This document shows positions 17,636-24,693 of a stretch of DNA of 64,000 nucleotides, piece by piece; the first letter of the stretch is position 1, and every line of letters starts with the position of its first letter. Origin of the DNA: Bradyrhizobium frederickii (lineage in GTDB: Bacteria; Pseudomonadota; Alphaproteobacteria; Rhizobiales; Xanthobacteraceae); NCBI RefSeq assembly GCF_004570865.1, contig NZ_SPQS01000003.1, positions 1 to 64,000 of the forward strand. The letters are read 5' to 3'. The notes under the pieces are model-generated. The model saw only the letters and a program-made list of their open reading frames with translations, was not told where the DNA came from and did no database searches. Position numbers and translations under genes: made by a program.

Positions 17636-18169
17636 TCACTTCGTCTTACCGGGCACCGCTTCAGCCTCGATAGCTGCGACAAGCTCGGGCGCAAGGTGTG
17701 CGGACAAACGCTGAATGATGTTCAGTAGCTGCAGGATTTCCTGCTCACGCAAGGCGTCAATCTTGTTGTGCAGCAGTTCGATCTCGAGTTCAGCCTTCAC
17801 ATTTATCCGATAGTCGTGTTCTGCGTGCCTGCGGTCAATCTCGGATTGACGGTTCTGGCTCATCATGATGATGGGCGCTGCGTAAGCGGCTTGGAAAGAA
17901 AGAACCAGGTTGAGCAAGATGAAGGGATAAGGGTCCCAACGGCTGATGAATGCCATCATGTTCAGCACGATCCAAATGCCAAGTAGCACGCTTTGGATGA
18001 TGATGAAGCGCCAAGAACCAACTGTTTCGGCAACCCGGTCGGCAAGCATCGCGCCGGGCGTCAGTGCGAGCTTGGGTACGTTGCGGGCTGGCTTTTGCGC
18101 CCGAAGTTCTCGCAGCCGCTCTTGGTCTTCGGGACTTAGGTGCACCTTGTGGCTTTGCTCATTGCTCAT
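17636..18169 (-). CDS. DUF1003 membrane protein
   Basis: A 177-residue inner-membrane protein from the ATG at 18169 (an ATG at 18178 is also possible; the longer frame begins with TTG at 18253). It has two membrane helices (WRFIIIQSVLLGIWIVLNMMAF and YPFILLNLVLSFQAAYAAPIIMM) joined by the conserved RWDPYPF turn. A charged coiled-coil tail begins QNRQSEIDRRHAEHDY. That is the DUF1003 pattern. Function is unknown; some relatives affect the cell envelope. The next gene upstream on this strand is a histidine kinase. Confidence 0.9.
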   Translation of the reverse strand: MSNEQSHKVHLSPEDQERLRELRAQKPARNVPKLALTPGAMLADRVAETVGSWRFIIIQSVLLGIWIVLNMMAFISRWDPYPFILLNLVLSFQAAYAAPIIMMSQNRQSEIDRRHAEHDYRINVKAELEIELLHNKIDALREQEILQLLNIIQRLSAHLAPELVAAIEAEAVPGKTK

Positions 18170-18381
18170 TTGTTGCATCCACAGTTGAGAGGGCCTGCCA
18201 AACAAAGAGGTTGCGAATTGCACGTTTCGACGAAGTCCGGCTTCGGTCAGCAACGAGGAAACACGCGTTCCAGCGCGGTGGCAATCGCCTGGATTGCAGG
18301 AAAGCGGATGGGAAGTCTCCGATCCGGGTGCGTCGCGCCGGGCCAGGAGAAGAAGTGTACCGCAAGGATTTCAGCGCCGTC

Positions 18382-19194
18382 TCAGCTGGTCGCGGCGGTT
18401 GGCGATAGCGGCTGGACGACCGGTGCCGGAAACAGCACGGTAAATCGCGCGCCCTGACCGTCGGCGCCACGTTCGATCCGCAACTCGCCGCCGATCTGGT
18501 CGGTAAATGATCGAACGATCTTCATTCCCAGCCCTTTGCTTGCGCCGGGGTCGAAGCCCTCGGGCAAAGCCGGGCCATCATTGGAGATGGACAGCGCATA
18601 GCCATGTTTCGGATCCGGCTCCAACCTGATCGCGATCCGGCCCTTGCCGTATTTTGCTGCGTTCGTGATCAACTCGTTGGCGATGAAGCCGAGCGGAATG
18701 GCGGTGACGGCCGGCAGATCGATCTGACTGCCTTCGACGCTGACTCTTCCGGTGGAGGCGTCCGACGACGACATCGCAGAAAATTCGAGGCCGAAATCCT
18801 GAAGGAATTTCTTGAATTCGATGGTTCTCACACCGTCGTAGGAATGAAGGCGATGGTGGATGCGCGCAATCATGGAGACGCGACTTGCTGCCGCGTTCAA
18901 TTGTGAAGCCGCTTCGGAGTTGATTGAATTACGGCTCTGCAGCGAAAGAAGGCTGATGGTCATCTGGAGATCGTTCAACAGCCGATGGTCGGATTCCGCC
19001 TTCAACAGTTCCAGCCTGCGGATCAATTCGTCCTTTTGAAGAATCAGCGCCTCGCTCTTCGCAAGCGCCTTTCGCAGTCGAACCGCGATGAGCCGGTAAT
19101 CCGTCAGCTCCGCAGCGGGCAGGCATTGATCCGGATCCTGAAAAATCACGCCCGGAGGTGATTCCGAACCGCCTGACGAGTCTTCGTCGATCAT
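18382..19194 (-). CDS. Soluble HisKA_2/HWE-type sensor histidine kinase
   Basis: About 270 residues from the ATG at 19194, which follows GGGGGA; a GTG at 19221 would add nine residues. A short start and a coiled coil (about 40-75) lead to a HisKA_2 phospho-acceptor box (ESDHRLLNDLQMTISLLSLQSR). An ATPase domain follows with N box (ANELITNAAKYG), G1 (NDGPALPEGF) and G2 (SKGLGMKIV). There is no membrane segment and no PAS or other sensing domain, so the input is unknown. No response regulator is adjacent. HWE/HisKA_2 kinases often feed the PhyR-EcfG general stress pathway; a link here is only a guess. Confidence 0.88.
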   Translation of the reverse strand: MIDEDSSGGSESPPGVIFQDPDQCLPAAELTDYRLIAVRLRKALAKSEALILQKDELIRRLELLKAESDHRLLNDLQMTISLLSLQSRNSINSEAASQLNAAASRVSMIARIHHRLHSYDGVRTIEFKKFLQDFGLEFSAMSSSDASTGRVSVEGSQIDLPAVTAIPLGFIANELITNAAKYGKGRIAIRLEPDPKHGYALSISNDGPALPEGFDPGASKGLGMKIVRSFTDQIGGELRIERGADGQGARFTVLFPAPVVQPLSPTAATS

Positions 19195-19434
19195 GACGTC
19201 GGTCCCCCGAGAAATTTTCACTGCAACTGCGGGATGAACTGGAACGGCAAAAGAAGATCAAACTAGTGCAAATTAACTATGTCCGGCACCCGACGTTGTG
19301 CCTTGCTCGCAGGGGCTCGCTGTACTCGCTGTGTCCGGTACCCGCTGGTAGGCGGGGCCTTGATGAGCCTCGCGACCGCGTTGAGTGCGACGGTCCATGA
19401 TGAAGACCGTCGCACAACAACGTCGCTCGTGCGC

Positions 19435-19791
19435 TCAATACGGGGCGTAGTATTGGCGGCGATAGGGATACGGGCCGCCGTAGTAGCCTGGCGCGTAGTA
19501 GCCCGGTGAATAACCCGGCCCGTAATAGCCACTGCCGTAGGCTCCGTAGGCGGCGGCTCCAGCCGCAGCGCCCAGGATGCCGAGACCGATTGCGGCCCCC
19601 GGAGCGCGGTAATAGCGGCCACGATAGTGGCGTCGGTAGTAGACCTCGGTCACTTCGGATGAAGAGGCCGCCTGTGTCGGAAGCGCCATGCTCGCCGAGA
19701 TCGGAGCTGCCCCCGAAGGGAGCACCGAGCCAAGCATCGCCGCACCGAAGAGCGCGACGGCAGCCGCGCCTTTTGTTGTCTGGTGGTTCAT
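19435..19791 (-). CDS. Exported Gly/Tyr-rich protein
   Basis: A 118-residue protein starting MNHQTTKGAAAVALFGAAML, after AAAGGATACGATC. The signal peptide is likely cut near SGAAP. The second half has a glycine-rich hydrophobic segment ([19 protein letters not shown]) and then repeats of YG, YGPGYSPGYYAPGYYGG. Such Gly/Tyr-rich proteins occur widely in Bradyrhizobium as small envelope proteins of unknown function. Confidence 0.8.
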   Translation of the reverse strand: MNHQTTKGAAAVALFGAAMLGSVLPSGAAPISASMALPTQAASSSEVTEVYYRRHYRGRYYRAPGAAIGLGILGAAAGAAAYGAYGSGYYGPGYSPGYYAPGYYGGPYPYRRQYYAPY

Positions 19792-20671
19792 GATCGTATC
19801 CTTTCGAACTTGGAGCACGCCGTTCCTTGATGCGGTTCAACGCGGCAAGAGAACGCCTCCTTTCGGCTGAGGCTCCTTCGCCTCCTCATCCGCCGGCAAC
19901 GTCAAGAGCACGTCCCGCTCCGCTCCAAAGGCCGGATCCGGCGGTCGTTCTACCCTGCGATAAAGCCGGTCATGAGCGTGGCTTGATCGAGGCGTAGATG
20001 GAGTCCCGTGATGCCTGAGCTCGCATCATTCCCGAGACATAAGCCGTCCCCGACGATTCACCCAGGCTCTGAAACGACTTGGCAGCAATTATCGCAACGG
20101 AATATCCGTTGGGCCGGGCGGGTGCCAGCGCTGCGAAGATCGACCAGATGCCTCATAGGCATGTCACATTTGTCGCAGGGCGGTGACGGTATCTCCGATT
20201 CCTCCATCAGGAGAGTGGGCGGCATCTGCGTCACTTCTCAATGCCTGAGATTCCGTCGATCCAGCCAAGCCAGATCAGCGACCGGATTGGGTCTTCCAGG
20301 GCCCGAGCTTTCTCGGAGTCCAACCCTGGTGCTTCAGAGGGAGGGAACTCAAAGCCGCAGAAAATGTCGCCGCGAGCAGGTCCGTGGCTATTGGATGTGG
20401 TCGGGAAGCGGCTCGTTGAGAGAGGGGAAGTCTGGGACATCCATCAACAATGGACCGGCCGGAGTTCCGCCGCTGTACCGTTTTGCTCACCCGCCAAGAA
20501 TTTCAAGGCAAACCATTTCAAGGCAAACCATTTCAAGGCAAACCACAGGCAGCCTCGCCGAGGGGAGCGTAGCCGAATTGAACCTTTACCCATCAGGGCG
20601 CGGCGCAGGGTTCTACCAAGGTGGCCGGATCATCCATGCCGCAATCTGGGCTCCACCCAGGCCGCCAATTG
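19792..20671. other. Long stretch with no supported gene
   Basis: Two long plus-strand frames are open (20008-20820 and 20241-20831), but they lack any recognisable protein sequence, are rich in Arg/Ser/Pro as shadow frames usually are, and have no good ribosome sites. A three-fold 15-bp tandem repeat lies at 20500-20544. This could be a decayed region. Confidence 0.5.
20500..20544. repeat. Three tandem copies of a 15-bp unit
   Basis: The unit ATTTCAAGGCAAACC is repeated three times exactly, with no spacer. It lies in a stretch without a supported gene. The number of copies probably varies between strains by slippage. Confidence 0.85.
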
Positions 20672-20866
20672 TCAGCTCCGACGCCCGGGGACGCCGGGCT
20701 CCACGTCGTCGGGCCAGTCATACGGCTTCGTATGCTTGGCTTCCTCTTCGGCCAGAAGCCGGATCAACGTTTGGTGGCGAGCCTCATCCCGATGCGGGTC
20801 ACCCTCGCCGATGGCGATGAGCTTCTTGTAGCGCCGGATATTTTCGTGATTGATGTAGTCATTCAT
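20672..20866 (-). CDS. Small charged protein of unknown function
   Basis: A 64-residue protein starting MNDYINHENIRRYKKLIA after GGAGGG five bases before the ATG. It contains DEARHQTLIRLLAEEEAKH. I recall a family of short Bradyrhizobium proteins with the plan NIxxYKxLI - R - LLAEEEAK; their role is unknown. The longer frame starting at 21013 has no ribosome site and its first 49 residues do not look like protein. Confidence 0.75.
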   Translation of the reverse strand: MNDYINHENIRRYKKLIAIGEGDPHRDEARHQTLIRLLAEEEAKHTKPYDWPDDVEPGVPGRRS

Positions 20867-21042
20867 TGCGCCCTCCAACGGACTTGGCAGCGTGGCGCGC
20901 GAGATCATTAATGGCTGCCTCTTGGCAGCAAACGCAAGCCTTACTTTGTCGGCCAGGGAAGGAAATGCGAGACAGTGCCCCTGTCCCACAAGCCATCCAT
21001 CAATGATTTGCAACCAAATGGCCTCGTGGCCGTTCTGTCGTG

Positions 21043-21116
21043 ATCACCGCCTGTCCGTTGGGCTTCCGGTGGCTGAGAGACCCGACAGTGCTCCCGCTCA
21101 TGAAAGGGAGACACCC
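21043..21116 (+). promoter_or_regulatory. Conserved small-gene leader, copy C
   Basis: TCACCG (21044) can pair with CGGTG (21067), then GGCTGAGAG, then CTCCCGC. CTCCC can pair with GGGAG, which is the ribosome site of the gene at 21117. TCACCG lies 73 bases before the ATG. It shares its plan with the leaders at 4347 and 21376. Confidence 0.5.
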
Positions 21117-21275
21117 ATGGAAAACCAACCGTCACAGGCGTCGATCGCACTGACCTGCTCGGATTGCGGGAGGCGACCCAAGTTCGTCACCAGCATCCTG
21201 GTGCCCCGGACAGCGCGCACAATCCGCTTGTTCACCTGCGAGTGCGGGAAGCGAAACTGGATCGAAAGCGAATAA
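21117..21275 (+). CDS. Small zinc-ribbon protein
   Basis: A 52-residue protein with a CSDCGR pair near residues 14-17 and a CECGK pair near 41-43, a likely zinc-binding knuckle. Its start MENQPSQASIALTCSDC follows AAAGGGAGACACCC. Short Bradyrhizobium proteins with the plan CxxCGRRP - VPRT - FxCxCG are familiar to me but have no assigned function. The frame opening at 20892 runs through the leader and is not the true start. Confidence 0.75.
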   Translation: MENQPSQASIALTCSDCGRRPKFVTSILVPRTARTIRLFTCECGKRNWIESE

Positions 21276-21375
21276 TTGAAGTTAGCGCGGACAGCAACTG
21301 AGGCGCTCGAGGCCGGTCTACCCCGATGATCGAGTTCAGACGCGGTCTGAACACAAAGCCAGAGCACATTGACGC

Positions 21376-21449
21376 ATCACCGTTCGTCGTCGGCCGTTAG
21401 CGGTGACAGAGAGTGCTGCAGGCTCCCGCCCAAGCACGGAGCATTGGTT
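21376..21449 (+). promoter_or_regulatory. Conserved small-gene leader, copy B
   Basis: TCACCG (21377) can pair with CGGTGA (21401), then CAGAGAG, then GGCTCCCGCC. GCTCC can pair with GGAGC, which covers the ribosome site of the gene at 21450. TCACCG lies 73 bases before the ATG. It is 100 bases after the gene that carries copy C. Confidence 0.5.
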
Positions 21450-21629
21450 ATGTCGAACTACAAAGCCTACCTCATTTCTCGAGACGGCCACCACATCAGA
21501 GCTGTCGACCTTGAGTGTGTCGACGATGACGCTGCAAAGAGACTTGCCGAGCAGCTCACGAATTTCAGCAATGTTGAGCTATGGGAGCACGCCCGCAGAG
21601 TTGCGAAGTTTGGCAGCAAATCTGACTGA
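21450..21629 (+). CDS. Small protein of unknown function
   Basis: A 59-residue protein starting MSNYKAYLISRDGHHI. It has the plan YKAYLxxxDGHI - D - AxxxAxQxxxxxxVELWEHAR, which I remember from many short rhizobial proteins, probably an alpha/beta fold. CGGAGC lies 8-10 bases before the ATG. The frame opening at 21369 includes the conserved leader and is not the true start. No function is known. Confidence 0.75.
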   Translation: MSNYKAYLISRDGHHIRAVDLECVDDDAAKRLAEQLTNFSNVELWEHARRVAKFGSKSD

Positions 21630-22261
21630 AGGACATTAACCGCGGGCGTCCCTGCTGCTCATTCCCTGTCGTCGTCCCCGACCAACGGATCGCGCCGCCG
21701 ACCGGGTGCACCGGATGCATGACGGCACTGAGGTCACTCGCCTTCTCTCGTTCCAATGTCCTTCCAGCCGGCGTACCTATCCTGTTGAAGATCGGCTCAA
21801 CCCTTAAGCGGTCGGTCTTGAATTACATATTGATTTTTAGTTGCATAAGGTTCGCATTGTTATTCGGAATGGCGCGCCATTCACATGCAACCGCCGCACG
21901 AGGTGACGACCATTGCACGGCGTTCGGTGTGCCATATCATGCCAACGTCATCAGCGGTTCCAGCTTCGTCGTCGACGAACGCATCAGTGCGACCGATCGC
22001 GGCGCCGACAATTCGCATTTTGCCTATGGGCTATCTCACACATTGAGAATAAGTGGTCTCACAAATTGCTGAATCGGCGCCAAGCGACTTCCATTGCTTT
22101 GTCTAATTCAGGTTGTATGGTGGCCGTAAGAGCATTTCGACTTGGTCGATGACGTACGGACGGTAGGCGTTGTCCGAATCGTTGGTGATCATGATCACAA
22201 GAAAATTGTTCGGCCGTGGATAGAATGAGGGACAGAGGACAATGACCGAAGGATTAGGACA
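21630..22261. other. Intergenic stretch with an AT-rich patch
   Basis: No supported gene. A patch at about 21815-21865 is much richer in A and T than the rest of the window. The gap precedes the BTAD regulator and the repeat-protein cluster, and may mark the edge of acquired DNA. Confidence 0.4.
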
Positions 22262-23089
22262 ATGTCGCTGCTCCAGATCAATCTCTTCGGCGGTGTCGAA
22301 GTCATGCGCGCTTCCGGCGAGTCGGTGTTGATCTCCAGTCGCAAGGCTGCAACTCTTCTGGGCTATGTGGCGCTCAGTTCCCCTCGAGCCATTTCTCGCG
22401 GCAAGCTCGCGAACCTGTTGTGGGACGGTCAGTTCGGCGACCGCGCGCGCGCCAGCCTTCGACAAGCTCTGCTCACATTGCGGCGTGAGTTGCCGCAATA
22501 TTCCGATGTGATCTCGGCTGATCGCGACGACATCCGCATCTGCCCGAACGCCATAAGTACCGACGTCGGGGAGTTCGAGCGGCTCCTGACGGATGGAGAT
22601 CCCGAACGGCTGGCTCGCGCGGCGACGCTTTATCGGGGTGACCTTCTCGAGGGCATCAGTTCGACCTCATGCCAATTCGAAGCCTGGCTGTCTGCCGAGC
22701 GCCAACGACTGAGGACGAAGGCGATGCAGGCGCTTGCGGGCCTGCTGGACGCCGACGGGCGCGAACACACGGAGATAGCGATCGCGCTCGCGCTGCGTAT
22801 TCTTGCGGTCGACCCGCTTCAGGAGGAGGTCCATCGTATCTTGATGCGCTGCTACGCGCAGCAAGGCCGCCGGACCGACGCGTTGCGTCAGTACGATCTT
22901 TGCCGCTCCGTGCTGTGGCGGGAGGTTCGCGCAGTGCCGGAGCGGGAGACCGAGCAGCTGCAGCGCGAAATCCGCCGCACGTTCCACGCTGCCCCCCTGC
23001 GGTCTGCCTCACTCAAATTGCATCGAGCCAAAAACATTGACGCAACTTTCACGCTCGGCGTGACGCCTGCATCACGATCCTGGTCGTAG
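22262..23089 (+). CDS. SARP-like transcription activator with BTAD domain
   Basis: A 275-residue protein with an OmpR-type winged helix at the start (about residues 1-95; LQINLFGGVEV, ISRGKLANLLWDG, ASLRQALLTLRRELP). A bacterial transcriptional activation domain follows (BTAD, about 100-245; DVGEFERLL, YRGDLLEGI, FEAWLSAERQRLR, QEEVHRILMRCYAQQGRRTDALRQYD). Such proteins activate secondary-metabolite or adenylate-cyclase-linked genes. The ATG follows AGGATTAGGACA. The repeat-protein gene starts 87 bases downstream, so it is the likely local activator. Confidence 0.88.
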   Translation: MSLLQINLFGGVEVMRASGESVLISSRKAATLLGYVALSSPRAISRGKLANLLWDGQFGDRARASLRQALLTLRRELPQYSDVISADRDDIRICPNAISTDVGEFERLLTDGDPERLARAATLYRGDLLEGISSTSCQFEAWLSAERQRLRTKAMQALAGLLDADGREHTEIAIALALRILAVDPLQEEVHRILMRCYAQQGRRTDALRQYDLCRSVLWREVRAVPERETEQLQREIRRTFHAAPLRSASLKLHRAKNIDATFTLGVTPASRSWS

Positions 23090-23176
23090 CCTTAGCCGCT
23101 CGCACAATCGTGCGTAGTGATCCCGACTCCCTTTAGGGAACGCGTGTCGCAGGCACTTCATCAGGAGACTTTGATC

Positions 23177-24352
23177 ATGACTGGAACACAGCAAGGATAT
23201 GAGGACTACGGCCAATTGGATCCGCAGGGGATATTCGGCTCCATCCTCGGCGGTGCGGCCGGACGAGTTATCGGTAACTTGCTCGGCGGCAAGAGGGGAA
23301 AGAATATCGGCGGGATCATAGGGAACATCGGCGGAGGTTTCCTGCCGCTTTCCGCCGGTCCGGAAATGCCGCAAGGTTCGGTGCAGGTCTCCGACATGGA
23401 GCTGCAGAGCTTCTGGAGCGTGCTGAAGAAGATCGGCCAGGGCGTTCAGACCGGCCTGGATGTCGGTCACCAGCTCGGCGTGTTCAGCGCCGGCCAGCCC
23501 GGCGTTCAACCTGCTGCGGCGCAAGTCTCCGACATCGAGCTGCAGAGCTTCTGGAGCGTGCTGAAGAAGATCGGCCAGGGCGTGCAGACCGGGGTGAATA
23601 TCGGTCACCAGCTCGGCGTGTTCAGTGCCGGCCAGCCCGGCCTGCAGCCGGCCGCGGCAACACCGCCGACCGACATGGAGCTGCAGAGCTTCTGGAGCGT
23701 GCTGAAGAAGATCGGCCAGGGCGTGCAGACCGGTGTGAATATCGGCCACCAGCTCGGCGTGTTCAGCGCCGGTCAGCCCGGCCTGCAGCCGGCTGCGGCA
23801 GAACCGCCGACCGACATGGAGCTGCAGAGCTTCTGGAGCGTGCTGAAGAAGATCGGCCAGGGCGTGCAGACCGGCCTGAATGTCGGTCACCAGCTCGGCG
23901 TGTTCAGCGCCGGCCAGCCCGGCGTTCAACCTGCTGCGGCGCAAGTCTCCGACATGGAGCTGCAGAGCTTCTGGAGCGTGCTGAAGAAGATCGGCCAGGG
24001 CGCCCAGACCGGCCTGGATATCGGTCGCCAGCTCGGCGTGTTCAGCGCCGGCCAGCCCGGCGTTCAACCTGCTGCTGCACAAGTCTCCGACATCGAGCTG
24101 CAGAGCTTCTGGAGCGTGCTGAAGAAGATCGGCCAGGGCGTTCAGACCGGCCTGAATGTCGGTCACCAGCTCGGCGTGTTCAACGCCGGCCAGCCCGGCG
24201 TTCAACCTGCTGCGGCGCAAGTCTCCGACATCGAGCTGCAGAGCTTCTGGAGCGTGCTGAAGAAGCTTGGCCAGGGTGCCCAGACCGGCCTGGATATCGG
24301 TCGCCAGCTCGGCGTCTTCAACGCCGGCCAGCCCGGTGGCACGATGCACTAG
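23177..24352 (+). CDS. Glycine-rich protein with seven tandem peptide repeats
   Basis: A 391-residue protein I cannot assign to any known family. The start MTGTQQGYEDYG (ATG at 23177, AGGAGA upstream) leads to a glycine-rich hydrophobic segment (about 19-56; FGSILGGAAGRVIGNLLGG). Seven units of 46-47 residues follow. Each holds a conserved amphipathic, cationic helix, ELQSFWSVLKKIGQG, then VQTGLNVGHQLGVFSAGQPG and a linker ending PAAAQVSD. Between units only a few positions change (M/I, D/N, H/R, V/I). There is no standard signal peptide. The layout looks like a polyprotein that could release several peptides; the subtilase at 24694 is a candidate processing enzyme. Confidence 0.8.
   Translation: MTGTQQGYEDYGQLDPQGIFGSILGGAAGRVIGNLLGGKRGKNIGGIIGNIGGGFLPLSAGPEMPQGSVQVSDMELQSFWSVLKKIGQGVQTGLDVGHQLGVFSAGQPGVQPAAAQVSDIELQSFWSVLKKIGQGVQTGVNIGHQLGVFSAGQPGLQPAAATPPTDMELQSFWSVLKKIGQGVQTGVNIGHQLGVFSAGQPGLQPAAAEPPTDMELQSFWSVLKKIGQGVQTGLNVGHQLGVFSAGQPGVQPAAAQVSDMELQSFWSVLKKIGQGAQTGLDIGRQLGVFSAGQPGVQPAAAQVSDIELQSFWSVLKKIGQGVQTGLNVGHQLGVFNAGQPGVQPAAAQVSDIELQSFWSVLKKLGQGAQTGLDIGRQLGVFNAGQPGGTMH
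23387..24349 (+). repeat. Seven in-frame 138-141 bp tandem repeats
   Basis: Units begin at 23387, 23525, 23666, 23807, 23945, 24083 and 24221. Five spacings are 138 or 141 bases exactly, so the frame is kept. The units differ mostly at silent or conservative sites, and units 3 and 4 carry the PPTD version of the VSD start. The high identity at DNA level suggests recent expansion or ongoing gene conversion. Confidence 0.9.
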
Positions 24353-24367
24353 ACCCAAGACGCAGGG

Positions 24368-24387
24368 GGGCGGGTGCAAGCCCGCCC
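24368..24387 (+). terminator. Hairpin between the repeat gene and the propeptide gene
   Basis: A perfect 7-bp GC stem (GGGCGGG/CCCGCCC) with loop TGCAAG, 15 bases after the repeat-protein stop. No T run follows. It could end or stabilise the upstream message and so make the repeat protein more abundant than the protease. Confidence 0.5.
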
Positions 24388-24415
24388 TCTGCGCACAGAC
24401 GAGAATGGAAACCAG

Positions 24416-24646
24416 ATGGCGGATTCAAACGCGTCGCAGCAATTCATCGTGCAGGGAGACCCGGTCCAATCCGGTCAGCTCAGCGAACACTTGCAGCGTG
24501 AACCCGGCGTGAAGCGAGTCGCGCAGGTCGCACCCGACGTCGTCATCCTTTCGATGACGCAGACACAGGCCGATCGCCTGAAATCGACGTTTGCCACGCT
24601 CGTGGTCGAACCGGATTCAGCGCTGAAGCCATTCGATGCCGACTGA
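24416..24646 (+). CDS. Small protein resembling a subtilisin propeptide (I9-like)
   Basis: A 76-residue protein starting MADSNASQQFIVQGDP. Its beta-alpha-beta-beta-alpha-beta plan (QQFIVQGDP; SGQLSEHLQREPGVKRVAQVAPDVVILSMTQTQADRLKSTF) looks like the inhibitor I9 propeptide of subtilases, though there is no strict motif. The subtilase gene follows 47 bases downstream. A separate propeptide could act as a folding chaperone or inhibitor for it. There is no signal peptide. Confidence 0.6.
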   Translation: MADSNASQQFIVQGDPVQSGQLSEHLQREPGVKRVAQVAPDVVILSMTQTQADRLKSTFATLVVEPDSALKPFDAD

Positions 24647-24693
24647 TTTCGGTGGGCAAACATTGGACACGCAAAACATCAAGGAGGCCGCAG

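Noticed and set aside
20500-20544. CRISPR array
   Set aside because: The three units are contiguous with no spacers and only 15 bases long.
23072-24379. Long minus-strand frame of 435 codons across the repeats
   Set aside because: It is the antiparallel shadow of the repeat gene; its translation is a leucine/alanine/aspartate-rich repeat, has no ribosome site and extends over the plus-strand gene boundaries.
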